Shown in pieces: positions 1-6,568 of a DNA stretch of 12,278 nt. The stretch is from positions 1-12,278 of the forward strand of contig DAOWCY010000209.1 of the NCBI GenBank assembly GCA_030639305.1, in the 5' to 3' direction. The stretch is from JAGLQA01 sp023135565 (GTDB lineage Bacteria > Acidobacteriota > Aminicenantia > UBA2199). The position numbers were made by a program, and so were the translations under genes. The notes under the pieces were generated by a model. That model was not told the DNA's origin, made no database searches, and worked only from the letters and a program-made list of their open reading frames with translations. How positions within the stretch are numbered: position 1 is the first letter of the stretch; each line of letters opens with the position of its first letter.

Positions 1-45
1 AAAGAAAAAATCAAAGCTTTTGTAGGGGGGCTTTTTGTTTTTTTT

Positions 46-71
46 AACAAAAGTTTTGTTCAAACTTTTTC
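46..71. repeat. Left copy of an inverted intergenic repeat
   Basis: This AT-rich 26-base segment matches the reverse complement of 1705-1730 at about 24 of 26 positions, so the two copies face each other across the HD-GYP gene. It contains the short palindrome AACAAAAGTTTTGTT at 46-60. A second shared block, GAACACTTAC at 132-141, recurs inverted at 1584-1593 in the same relative order. GC-rich blocks lie between the two shared blocks on both sides. I read this as a dispersed intergenic repeat family, not a gene. Confidence 0.6.
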
Positions 72-80
72 AAAAGTTTG
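61..80 (-). terminator. Possible hairpin terminator downstream of the HD-GYP gene
   Basis: CAAACTTTT at 61-69 and AAAAGTTTG at 72-80 are exact complementary arms. On the minus strand the region then runs through another palindrome into A/T homopolymers. It lies about 130 bases after the minus-strand stop codon. The stem is AT-rich and overlaps the repeat, so a terminator role is only plausible. Confidence 0.3.
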
Positions 81-181
81 GCCCCCGGCAGGGCCGCCGG
101 AGGCAAGCCTGTCTTAGATTTTCCCAAAACTGAACACTTACGCGCATCTGCTCAGGTTAGAAAAAAAGTTTAAGGCATTTG

Positions 182-204
182 ATTATTTGTGGACATCCGT
201 GGTT
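182..204 (-). repeat. Short dispersed repeat after the HD-GYP stop codon
   Basis: On the minus strand this reads AACCACGGATGTCCACAAAT, starting about 10 bases after the HD-GYP stop. The same pattern, AACC-(A/G)-CGG then CCACA-(A/G)-AT, recurs just after the stop of the HigA-type gene (6364-6381), in the same orientation relative to its gene. This suggests a repeat family that sits at gene 3' ends. Confidence 0.4.
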
Positions 205-213
205 AAAAAAACT

Positions 214-1425
214 CTAATCCGGGTACTTTTTCCTGATGGCGCGGATCACATCGTAAATATCAATGAACGAATCCACTATGTCCGGGTCGAAATGTTTCCC
301 TTTCTCACCTTCTATGTATTCCAGCACCCGCTCCTCAGGCCATGATTCTTTATAAGGCCGGAACGAAATCAACGCATCATACACGTCCGCCAGGGCGACT
401 ATCCTGCCGGTCAGGGGAATCTCCTCTCCCTTTTTGCCCTGCTGCAAGGTTACGTTTTTCGCGAAAATATCTTCAATGTGACCCGGATAACCGCTGCCGT
501 CCCATTTTTCGTGATGATTCAGGGCGATCTCCGCTGCCACATCATCCCAGTCGGACCTGGAATTTTTAAACAACTGCGCTCCTTTGATGGTATGCAGCTT
601 TACCTGGTTATACTCGTCTTTGTTCAGGGTGGATTTTTTCCTTATTATTTCGTCGCTGATGGCGACTTTGCCCACATCATGCAGCATGGCGGCTAATCTT
701 AAAACATCCTTGACTCTTTTGATCTCCTTTTCCGGGGTGCCGTTTTTTGTGGCCCACCTCTGGTAAATCTCGATGGCATAGGTGGCTACGCGGTTAACAT
801 GGGCGCCGGTTTCTAAGGGATCGTTCATTTCCGCGATACTTATCATGCGCAGTATGATTTCCCGTGTCATGCGCGTATTCTCTATAGAAGCGGAGGCTTG
901 ATCAGCCAGGAGGTTCACTAAAAACTCATCGTCTTTGGAAAAAGGGACGATGCTCCCGTTATCACTTCCGGCATTGATGATCTGCATAACGCCCACCAAT
1001 TTGTCCTGGGTGAGCATGGGGATGGTTAAAACCGATTGGGTGCGGTAAGAAGAAGTTTCGTCGAAAGAACGGTTAAAAGAGTAGGGTACGCGGCCCTGTA
1101 TTTTGTAGACATCGCCGATATTAAGGATCTGTTTGTTTAGCGCCACATAACCGGCAATGGATTTATTACTGATTTCTATTTCCTGTTTGGTGTACAGGTA
1201 TTTTTTGCCGGCTCCATTTTTTCCCATGAGGGTGTCGTTCTGCACATATTCGATGGATAGTTTTTTGTTTTTTACTAAGTAGATTGAACCGGCGTCGGCA
1301 TTGGTTATAGTCCTGGCTTCCAATAAGAGGAGGTCCAGGAGGGAATCTATATCTTTTACCTGGTTGATATGTTTGCTGATTTCTAAGATATCGAAGATAT
1401 TGTTTTTTCTCAAGCTAAGTTTCAT
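214..1425 (-). CDS. GAF domain plus HD-GYP protein, probable cyclic-di-GMP phosphodiesterase
   Basis: This 403-residue protein should hydrolyse the second messenger cyclic-di-GMP in the cytoplasm. Residues about 15-185 form a GAF sensor domain. A linking helix leads into a complete HD-GYP domain at about 195-395. Visible motifs are H209 in GAHVNR, the metal-binding pair H249-D250 in LHDVGK, H278, the hallmark HHEKWDGSGYP at 304-314, the stretch around ADVYDAL (346-352), and HFDP near the C-terminus. No signal peptide, membrane segment or receiver domain is visible, so its input is probably a small ligand or partner bound by GAF. The start codon is preceded only by a weak purine run (AAAGAAAG). 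The gene is divergent from the uppS operon. The motifs needed for activity look intact; the ligand and physiological output cannot be read from sequence. Confidence 0.9.
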   Translation of the reverse strand: MKLSLRKNNIFDILEISKHINQVKDIDSLLDLLLLEARTITNADAGSIYLVKNKKLSIEYVQNDTLMGKNGAGKKYLYTKQEIEISNKSIAGYVALNKQILNIGDVYKIQGRVPYSFNRSFDETSSYRTQSVLTIPMLTQDKLVGVMQIINAGSDNGSIVPFSKDDEFLVNLLADQASASIENTRMTREIILRMISIAEMNDPLETGAHVNRVATYAIEIYQRWATKNGTPEKEIKRVKDVLRLAAMLHDVGKVAISDEIIRKKSTLNKDEYNQVKLHTIKGAQLFKNSRSDWDDVAAEIALNHHEKWDGSGYPGHIEDIFAKNVTLQQGKKGEEIPLTGRIVALADVYDALISFRPYKESWPEERVLEYIEGEKGKHFDPDIVDSFIDIYDVIRAIRKKYPD

Positions 1426-1435
1426 CTTTCTTTAA

Positions 1436-1450
1436 GCGGACGGCGTCCGC
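1436..1450 (-). promoter_or_regulatory. Hairpin just upstream of the HD-GYP start codon
   Basis: GCGGAC at 1436-1441 and GTCCGC at 1445-1450 are exact complements with a three-base loop. The stem ends about 10 bases before the start codon, next to the weak ribosome-binding region, so folding could influence translation. The effect is inferred, not shown. Confidence 0.4.
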
Positions 1451-1542
1451 AGCCTATGAGGGGCCTGGGAAACGCATTCCCAACCAGTTTGACCCCAAAG
1501 TTTTTTTGCTGCAAACTTGCACCAAGAACTTAGTAAAAACAA

Positions 1543-1572
1543 ATTATACCATGGAATGATAATTATTAGCAA
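1543..1572 (-). promoter_or_regulatory. Candidate promoter for the HD-GYP gene
   Basis: On the minus strand there is a perfect TATAAT (1548 down to 1543) with TTGCTA (1572 down to 1567) 18 bases upstream. It would give a transcript leader of roughly 110 bases. The -10 is strong and the -35 matches consensus at 4 of 6. Confidence 0.45.
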
Positions 1573-1654
1573 CAATATTTTAGGTAAGTGTTCGAAAAGC
1601 GAGCTCGGTGCGTACGAATGTTACAATGTTACGGGAAACCGACCCCTGCCGGGA

Positions 1655-1691
1655 GCCGCCCCCATTGAATTTTTCGTTGGGGGCCAGCGGC
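1655..1691. repeat. Imperfect GC-rich inverted repeat
   Basis: GCCGC at 1655-1659 pairs with GCGGC at 1687-1691. The adjoining CCCC run pairs with GGGG near 1679-1683 across a three-base bulge. With neighbouring GC-rich blocks it resembles the GGCCCCC-GGCAGGG segment at 80-93, so it is probably the GC-rich part of the same intergenic repeat family. Confidence 0.35.
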
Positions 1692-1704
1692 ACACCGCCC
1701 CTTC

Positions 1705-1730
1705 AAAAAAGTTTGATCAAAACTTTTGTT
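1705..1730. repeat. Right copy of the inverted intergenic repeat
   Basis: This is the inverted partner of 46-71, matching at about 24 of 26 positions. It is itself nearly palindromic around TTGATCAA, so it can also fold as a hairpin. It lies directly upstream of the uppS promoter. Confidence 0.6.
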
Positions 1731-1742
1731 TAAGGAAAAAAT

Positions 1743-1771
1743 TTGACAAAAAACGCGGATGAAACTATAAT
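1743..1771 (+). promoter_or_regulatory. Consensus sigma-70-type promoter for the uppS operon
   Basis: TTGACA at 1743-1748 and TATAAT at 1766-1771 both match consensus exactly, with an ideal 17-base spacer. Transcription should begin about seven bases after the -10, at 1777-1779. That coincides with the A of the uppS start codon at 1778. Confidence 0.85.
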
Positions 1772-1777
1772 GCTGTA

Positions 1778-2536
1778 ATGATAAATAGTTTTAAAGATTT
1801 AATAGAAAAAGGCAGCGAAGAAGAAGCGCTGCTGCAAAAAATAGATAAGAAGAGGATACCTGTACACCTGGCGATAATCATGGACGGCAACGGCAGATGG
1901 GCAAAAAAAAGAGGCTTGAAGCGCGAAGAAGGACACAAAAAAGGCACGGAAACCGCCAGGAAAATCACCGAATATTCCTTGAAAGCAGGTATCCGGCATT
2001 TAACGCTTTTCACTTTTTCCAGTGAGAATTGGAAACGACCGGTAACCGAAGTCAGGATGCTGATGAATATGCTCTATGAGAAGCTTATCGAGCAAAAAGA
2101 GTTATTAGTGAAAAATGAAATAAGATTAAACATCCTGGGTGAGCTAAAAGGTTTACCGGGAAAACTTAGAGATAAAATAGCGGAAACCATGGAGTTTTCA
2201 AAATCCTATAAAAAGATGCAGCTCAATCTTGCTTTGAATTACGGGGCAAGAATGGAAATCCTACAGGCAGTGAAAAAAATCGCGGCAGACGGCGTTTCCC
2301 CGGCAAAGATAAATGAAAAACTTTTCAAAAAGTATTTGTATACCGGGGAAATTCCCGACCCGGACCTGCTGGTCAGGACCTCGGGAGAATTGAGAATTTC
2401 GAATTTTTTGCTTTTTCAATTAGCTTATTCGGAATTGTATTTCACCGAAACCTTGTGGCCTGATTTCGATTTGAAAGAGTTTTTAAAAGCCCTGCTGGAT
2501 TTTCAAAATAGACAAAGGAGGTTCGGTAAACTATGA
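1778..2536 (+). CDS. uppS: Isoprenyl transferase, undecaprenyl diphosphate synthase
   Basis: UppS adds isopentenyl diphosphate units in cis to farnesyl diphosphate. The product is undecaprenyl diphosphate, the lipid carrier for peptidoglycan and other envelope polymers. The 252 residues are full length. Diagnostic motifs are MDGNGRWAKKRG (35-46, with D36 binding substrate diphosphate), H53, FSSENWKRP (80-88), and the C-terminal block with R200, R206, S208 and E219, then LWPDF and QRRFG. The start leaves about 34 residues before MDGNGRW, close to characterised homologues, and no other ATG precedes that motif. No Shine-Dalgarno is present, and the promoter puts the mRNA start at the ATG, so the message is probably leaderless. 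The stop overlaps the cdsA start (ATGA), implying translational coupling. Confidence 0.96.
   Translation: MINSFKDLIEKGSEEEALLQKIDKKRIPVHLAIIMDGNGRWAKKRGLKREEGHKKGTETARKITEYSLKAGIRHLTLFTFSSENWKRPVTEVRMLMNMLYEKLIEQKELLVKNEIRLNILGELKGLPGKLRDKIAETMEFSKSYKKMQLNLALNYGARMEILQAVKKIAADGVSPAKINEKLFKKYLYTGEIPDPDLLVRTSGELRISNFLLFQLAYSELYFTETLWPDFDLKEFLKALLDFQNRQRRFGKL
2514..2521 (+). promoter_or_regulatory. Strong ribosome-binding site for cdsA
   Basis: AAAGGAGG lies inside the end of uppS, 11 bases before the cdsA ATG. It fixes the cdsA start and contrasts with the missing site before uppS. Confidence 0.8.
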
Positions 2537-3366
2537 AAGAATTTTTAACAAGGACAACAACTGCTGTTTTTTTGATTATCGGCGCTTATGTGATTATTAA
2601 ATTTGTGCCGCCATTGTATTTCTCTCTGCTTTTATTTTTGCTCATCAGCGCCGGGGCCTATGAGTTCATCAAACTTACCGCACCGGGCACTTACTCGAAG
2701 ATCGTCCTGCTGCTGAGCGGCGCAGCCGTTGGCCTCTCCTTTACCTTCGGCAAACCGGCCCTGCTGGAAACGATTATGATCGTGGTGGTGCTAAACGGGC
2801 TGTTCTTTTTGTTTGCAGTCAGGCGGCAAGAGAAACTCGCTACTTTTGTGAGAGATATAGGCATTCACTTTGCCGTGGTTTTTTACCTCTATATTCCCCT
2901 CTATTTTTTGTTGGAGTTGAAAAAATTGGGGGCTAATTACCTTTTTTTCCTGATTTTCGTGATTGCTATCGGGGACTCCTTCGCTTACTTCCTGGGCCGG
3001 GCTATCGGCAGACATAAAATCTACCCGGTGGCGTCGCCGAAAAAATCCTTAGAAGGCCTGATTGCGGCCATCGTGTTTGCCGCTGTTTCCGGCTGGCTGG
3101 CCCTGCTGGTTTTCCCGGTTAAAACGCTGCTGAATGGAATGCCGGTTGGTACTCCGCTGGCTGTATGGGTGGCTGTGGTAAGCGGCGGTTTAACCGGGTT
3201 GTTTTCCCAGTTATCGGATCCCATAGAATCGTTGTTTAAACGGGCGGCGGGGAAAAAGGATTCCGGCGCCATCCTGCCCGGTCACGGCGGTATTTTGGAC
3301 CGGGTGGATAGTTATGTATTTTGCGCCCCCGTGCTTTATTTCATAATAAAATATTTCTGGGTTTAG
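2533..3366 (+). CDS. cdsA: Phosphatidate cytidylyltransferase (CDP-diglyceride synthase)
   Basis: CdsA is an integral membrane enzyme that makes CDP-diacylglycerol from CTP and phosphatidic acid, the branch point for bacterial phospholipids. The 277-residue protein has several hydrophobic segments (for example about 10-45, 55-75, 80-97, 110-128, 135-155, 172-196 and 207-225). The family signature runs from S233 to D259: S233, K236-R237, K242-D243, then PGHGG (249-253), D256-R257 and D259. These residues bind metal and CTP in characterised homologues. The ATG overlaps the uppS stop and has a strong ribosome-binding site. Length and signature are normal for the family. Confidence 0.95.
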   Translation: MKEFLTRTTTAVFLIIGAYVIIKFVPPLYFSLLLFLLISAGAYEFIKLTAPGTYSKIVLLLSGAAVGLSFTFGKPALLETIMIVVVLNGLFFLFAVRRQEKLATFVRDIGIHFAVVFYLYIPLYFLLELKKLGANYLFFLIFVIAIGDSFAYFLGRAIGRHKIYPVASPKKSLEGLIAAIVFAAVSGWLALLVFPVKTLLNGMPVGTPLAVWVAVVSGGLTGLFSQLSDPIESLFKRAAGKKDSGAILPGHGGILDRVDSYVFCAPVLYFIIKYFWV

Positions 3367-3381
3367 AAAGGTGGAGCTTTT

Positions 3382-4542
3382 ATGAGGAATATTGCGCTTT
3401 TAGGTTCTACCGGCTCGATCGGCGTCAACGCCCTGCGGGTTATCGGCGGGAACCGGGAAAAATACCGCCTGCTGACCCTGAGCGCCGGGGAGAACATCGA
3501 CCTGCTGGCGCGGCAGGTTAGCGAATTTTCGCCTCAAGTTGTCAGCGTAAAAGATAAAAAAAGCGCGGCAAAACTAAAAGAGATATTTCCCGGCCAAAAA
3601 ATATATTATGGCGCGGAGGGGTTATTGGAAGCGGTTTCCCACCCGCAAGTAGATACCATGATCTCCGCCATTACCGGCACAACCGCGCTCCCGGCCACCC
3701 TGCAATCCATAAAGAACAACCAGCGTATTTGCCTGGCCAATAAAGAGACCTTAGTAGCTGCAGGGGACTTGATCAACGAAAAGTTGGCCCGATCGTCTGC
3801 CGAATTGATTCCCATAGACAGCGAACAGAGCGCTATTTTTCAAAGCATCGGCCTGAACCACAAAGACGCCATCAGGAAGATCATCCTGACTGCCTCGGGA
3901 GGGCCTTTTTTTAAAAAAAGCAAAGCGGATTTTTCCAAAATAACGACAGCAGAAGCGCTGGCTCATCCTACCTGGTCCATGGGCGCTAAAATTACTATAG
4001 ATTCCGCCACTTTAATGAACAAAGCCTTAGAGATCATCGAAGCTTTTTTCCTGTTTAAGTTGAAACCGGAACAGATCGATGTGATTATTCATCCCCAGAG
4101 TATTATCCATTCCATGGTAGAATTTATAGATTCCTCGGTGATTGCCCAATTGAGTCTGCCGGATATGAAAATCCCTATCCTCTACTCTTTGAGCTATCCC
4201 GACAGGGTGGATTTCAACGGCGCTGAAAAATTGGATTTTTCAAAATTGGGAAAACTGGAATTTCACCGGGTAGATACGGAGAAATTTTCTTCTATCGGCA
4301 TGGCCCGTTATGTGCTCGATCAGGGTGGTAATTCCGGCGCTGTATTTAATGCGGCCAACGAAGTGGCGGTGGACTATTTTTTGCAGGGTAAAATCACCTT
4401 CCGGCAGATATTTTCGGTAGTGGAAGAGGTCCTTTACAAGGAGAAATTTTACCCGGCAGCGTCGGTCCCGGACATCGAAGAGACCATAAAAAACACCAAA
4501 ATTAAAACAGGAAATTACATCAAAGAAAATTGGAGTCGATAA
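3382..4542 (+). CDS. dxr: 1-deoxy-D-xylulose 5-phosphate reductoisomerase
   Basis: Dxr converts 1-deoxy-D-xylulose 5-phosphate to 2-C-methyl-D-erythritol 4-phosphate with NADPH, the committed step of the MEP isoprenoid pathway that ultimately feeds UppS. The 386-residue cytoplasmic enzyme starts with the NADPH-binding loop GSTGSIG (8-14). LANKE follows at 118-122. Metal ligands are D146 and E148 in IDSEQSAIFQ, and E217. Substrate-binding positions include S172 in ASGGPF, S208, N213 and K214 within HPTWSMG-x-KITIDSATLMNK, and the HPQSIIHSMVE block. AGGTGGAG five bases before the ATG supports this start. It follows cdsA by 15 bases and its stop directly abuts the next ATG. All catalytic residues I looked for are present. 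Confidence 0.97.
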   Translation: MRNIALLGSTGSIGVNALRVIGGNREKYRLLTLSAGENIDLLARQVSEFSPQVVSVKDKKSAAKLKEIFPGQKIYYGAEGLLEAVSHPQVDTMISAITGTTALPATLQSIKNNQRICLANKETLVAAGDLINEKLARSSAELIPIDSEQSAIFQSIGLNHKDAIRKIILTASGGPFFKKSKADFSKITTAEALAHPTWSMGAKITIDSATLMNKALEIIEAFFLFKLKPEQIDVIIHPQSIIHSMVEFIDSSVIAQLSLPDMKIPILYSLSYPDRVDFNGAEKLDFSKLGKLEFHRVDTEKFSSIGMARYVLDQGGNSGAVFNAANEVAVDYFLQGKITFRQIFSVVEEVLYKEKFYPAASVPDIEETIKNTKIKTGNYIKENWSR

Positions 4543-5898
4543 ATGTTAGAATTGTTTGCTAAATTGTATAATTTCCTGGCGGGTGTGTTCCCTTTAATCA
4601 TCGTATTGGGCGTTATCGTCCTGGTACATGAATTGGGGCATTTTATTGCCGCCAGGTTAATGAAAGTGAAAGTTGAAACTTTCTCTTTCGGTTTTGGAAA
4701 AAGATTATTAGGGAAGAAATTCGGGGATACGGACGTCAGGTTGAGCCTGATCCCTTTGGGCGGTTATGTGAAGATGGCCGGGGAAGAGGATTTCGAAGCC
4801 AAAGACCCCAAACCTTACGAGTTCCAGGCCAAGAACCGCGCCCAGAAGATATTTATCCTTATTGCCGGTCCGGCCATGAACATGATACTGGCGTTTTTGG
4901 TGTTGTTAGGCATCTATCTCGGCGGCGTGGAGGTTGAAACCTACAAATCCGCACCTCCGCGGCTCGGTTATGTGGACAAGGATTCCGCGGCGCATAAAGC
5001 AGGGTTACAGAAAGGGGATTTGATACTCGAAATTGCCGGGGATAAAATTCCCAACTGGAAAGAGCTTGAACTGACCATCGCTTCCAACCCCAATGATGAC
5101 TTAGATGTGGAGTATGAACGGCAGGGAAAAATCGAGAAAACCAAACTGAGGGTAGCTGTTATGACCCGGCAGAATCTCAATCCCGCCGGTATTTTTTGGG
5201 GTTATAAGACGAGAATCCACGTTGTGGATAAAGGCCGGCCGGCTGCGAAAGGGGGCATGAAAAAAGGTGATATTATCTTAAAAATAAACGATAAAGAGGT
5301 TTCTCTTTTCGAGTTAAAGGACACCATCACTTCAAGCGCCGGCCAACCGCTGCAATTCCTGCTCAAACGGGGTAAAGAGACGGTGAGTTTAGAGATAACC
5401 CCGGCTGAGATCGACGGGGAGTGGAAGATCGGTATCGAGATGCGTCCCTATGCGGCCACAGTCAAGAAGAAGTACGGGTTTTTTGCCGCCATTGGGCGCA
5501 GCGGCGAAGAGGTGGTGCGTCTGACTTCTTTAACCTTTATGGCCATCAAAAAGTTGGTCACCGGGAAAATCGCTGCCACGCATGTGTCCGGGCCTATCGA
5601 GATTGCCAGGGTTTCCCGGGATGCCATGGACAGCGGTGCGTCGAATTTTTTGCTGTTGATCGCTTTTTTATCGCTTCATATCGGTCTTTTGAACCTGCTG
5701 CCCATACCTGTTTTGGATGGCGGGCACCTGTTGATTTATTCCATCGAGAGTATCATCAGGCGGGATTTCAACCCGAAAGTAAAAATCGCCTTGATGAACG
5801 TCGGTTTTTTTCTCCTGGTAGCGCTCATGGCTTTTGCTATTTTGAACGACATAGCCAAGACCCTGCCCAACGGTTGGAGTTCGTTTTGGCCTTTTTAA
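4543..5898 (+). CDS. rseP: RseP-type site-2 intramembrane zinc metalloprotease with two PDZ domains
   Basis: This 451-residue protein should cut single-pass membrane proteins inside the membrane. In characterised bacteria it releases extracytoplasmic sigma factors by degrading anti-sigma factors and clears signal-peptide remnants. Helix 1 carries the zinc motif HELGH (29-33, catalytic E30), and the third zinc ligand is D392 in the LDGGH block. A hydrophobic segment near 103-127 precedes two consecutive PDZ domains (about 137-205 and 223-290). Two more hydrophobic segments lie near 368-386 and 417-433. Tandem PDZ domains resemble proteobacterial RseP more than the single-PDZ Bacillus RasP, although the gene order is Bacillus-like. 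GGAG seven bases before the ATG supports the start. No sigma or anti-sigma gene is in the window, so its substrate is unknown. Confidence 0.95.
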   Translation: MLELFAKLYNFLAGVFPLIIVLGVIVLVHELGHFIAARLMKVKVETFSFGFGKRLLGKKFGDTDVRLSLIPLGGYVKMAGEEDFEAKDPKPYEFQAKNRAQKIFILIAGPAMNMILAFLVLLGIYLGGVEVETYKSAPPRLGYVDKDSAAHKAGLQKGDLILEIAGDKIPNWKELELTIASNPNDDLDVEYERQGKIEKTKLRVAVMTRQNLNPAGIFWGYKTRIHVVDKGRPAAKGGMKKGDIILKINDKEVSLFELKDTITSSAGQPLQFLLKRGKETVSLEITPAEIDGEWKIGIEMRPYAATVKKKYGFFAAIGRSGEEVVRLTSLTFMAIKKLVTGKIAATHVSGPIEIARVSRDAMDSGASNFLLLIAFLSLHIGLLNLLPIPVLDGGHLLIYSIESIIRRDFNPKVKIALMNVGFFLLVALMAFAILNDIAKTLPNGWSSFWPF

Positions 5899-5914
5899 TA
5901 TGATCGAGGCACAT

Positions 5915-5922
5915 GGAAGGAG
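5915..5922 (+). promoter_or_regulatory. Ribosome-binding site that decides the HigA-type start
   Basis: GGAAGGAG is followed by five bases and then ATG at 5928. It overlaps an earlier in-frame ATG at 5913, which has no good site of its own, so 5928 is the better start. Confidence 0.75.
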
Positions 5923-5927
5923 TAAAA

Positions 5928-6344
5928 ATGGGTACTTATAGCGCAAACATAAAAAAAATCGAAAGAGTGTGGCCCCTGGTTTCCCAGTTTGTATCGGTGC
6001 CCCATACGAAAGAACAGTATGAAAACGCTGTTAAGATGTTGGATGAGTTGATAGATAGAATCGGCGAGGCCGAAAACCACCCCTTAGCGACTTTAATGGA
6101 AACCCTGGGAACTTTAATCGAAAATTATGAGAATCAAATATTCCCGGAACCTGCTTCCGACCCGGTTGGCGTTCTTAAATTCTTGATGGACGAACATGAT
6201 CTACGGCAGGGTGATTTAGCGGAAATCGGCAGCCAGGGTGTGGTTTCGGAAATCTTGAACGGGAAAAGAGAACTCAATGTCAGGCAGATAAAGGTTTTAA
6301 GCAGTCGCTTCAATGTTTCGCCTGCTGTTTTTATCGCCGGTTAA
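5928..6344 (+). CDS. HigA-type helix-turn-helix antitoxin or regulator (COG5499-like), orphan
   Basis: The 138-residue protein has the layout of the larger HigA antitoxins. A helical N-terminal half holds the family-like pattern T-K-EQYENAVKMLDELIDRIG (about 27-46). A C-terminal Cro/C1-type helix-turn-helix follows at about 82-134, with GVLKFLMDEHDLRQGDL, EIGSQGVVSEILNGKREL and RFNVSPAVFI. Proteins of this family bind the operator of their own operon and neutralise the RNase toxin HigB. Here no HigB-like gene lies on either side. The gene starts 29 bases after rseP with no visible promoter between, so it is probably read through from the housekeeping operon. It may be a leftover antitoxin, a protector against a toxin encoded elsewhere, or a domesticated regulator. 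Family assignment is firm; role is not. Confidence 0.85.
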   Translation: MGTYSANIKKIERVWPLVSQFVSVPHTKEQYENAVKMLDELIDRIGEAENHPLATLMETLGTLIENYENQIFPEPASDPVGVLKFLMDEHDLRQGDLAEIGSQGVVSEILNGKRELNVRQIKVLSSRFNVSPAVFIAG

Positions 6345-6361
6345 TTCAGCCTCCGGGGATT

Positions 6362-6403
6362 CTAACCGCGGCCCACAGATTTGCACAGATTTACGCAAAT
6401 TTT
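6362..6403 (+). repeat. Short dispersed repeat with a 10-base tandem core after the HigA-type gene
   Basis: The segment starts with CTAACCGCGG and continues as three diverging 10-base units (CACAGATTTG, CACAGATTTA, CGCAAATTTT) at 6374-6403, followed by a T-rich run. Its first half matches the minus-strand repeat after the HD-GYP gene (182-204). The T-rich tail may help end transcription, but I see no strong stem. Confidence 0.4.
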
Positions 6404-6421
6404 ATTTTTTTTATTTCGTAC

Positions 6422-6450
6422 TTGATTTTTTTCTCTTTTTATATTATAGT
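6422..6450 (+). promoter_or_regulatory. Candidate promoter for the nucleotidyltransferase gene
   Basis: TTGATT (6422-6427) and TATAGT (6445-6450) are separated by 17 bases. The leader to the start at 6569 would be about 110 bases and contains two small hairpins (AATATG 6502-6507 with CATATT 6513-6518; GCCAT 6529-6533 with ATGGC 6537-6541). The region is T-rich, so a chance match is possible. Confidence 0.35.
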
Positions 6451-6568
6451 GTTTTTACAAGACTAAGCGTAAAAGAAAGCCACCTGACGGCGGGAATTTG
6501 AAATATGTGCGGCATATTGTTTATTACCGCCATGTAATGGCATATCTAATTTATCTGAGGTTAATAAA

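Larger units (their letters stand above)
1426..1777. other. Divergent intergenic region between the HD-GYP gene and uppS
   Basis: I see no credible gene in these 352 bases. They hold a candidate minus-strand promoter near 1543-1572 and two hairpins in the HD-GYP leader (1436-1450; TGGGAA 1466-1471 with TTCCCA 1477-1482). Further right are an imperfect GC-rich hairpin at 1655-1691, the right copy of the inverted repeat, and the uppS promoter. Confidence 0.6.

Noticed and set aside
1426..1548. A cyclic-di-GMP riboswitch in the HD-GYP leader
   Set aside because: The leader has hairpins, but I could not find the conserved GEMM-type core (GCAAACC-like and GGGACGCAAAGCC-like segments).
1517..1762. 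An 81-codon open frame before uppS
   Set aside because: It starts at TTG without a ribosome-binding site and runs through the hairpin, the inverted repeat and the uppS promoter, so its protein-like tail is translated repeat DNA.
5421..5903. A 160-codon open frame inside rseP
   Set aside because: It is a +1-frame shadow of the convincing rseP gene, with a cysteine- and histidine-rich translation and no ribosome-binding site.
5913..5927. An upstream ATG giving a five-residue longer HigA-type protein
   Set aside because: The strong GGAAGGAG overlaps this ATG and is ideally spaced for the ATG at 5928 instead.
6505..6537. A ten-codon frame beginning MCGI, like the start of class II glutamine amidotransferases
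   Set aside because: Only four residues match the amidotransferase pattern, the frame stops after ten codons, and it sits within small hairpins. Chance is the simpler reading.
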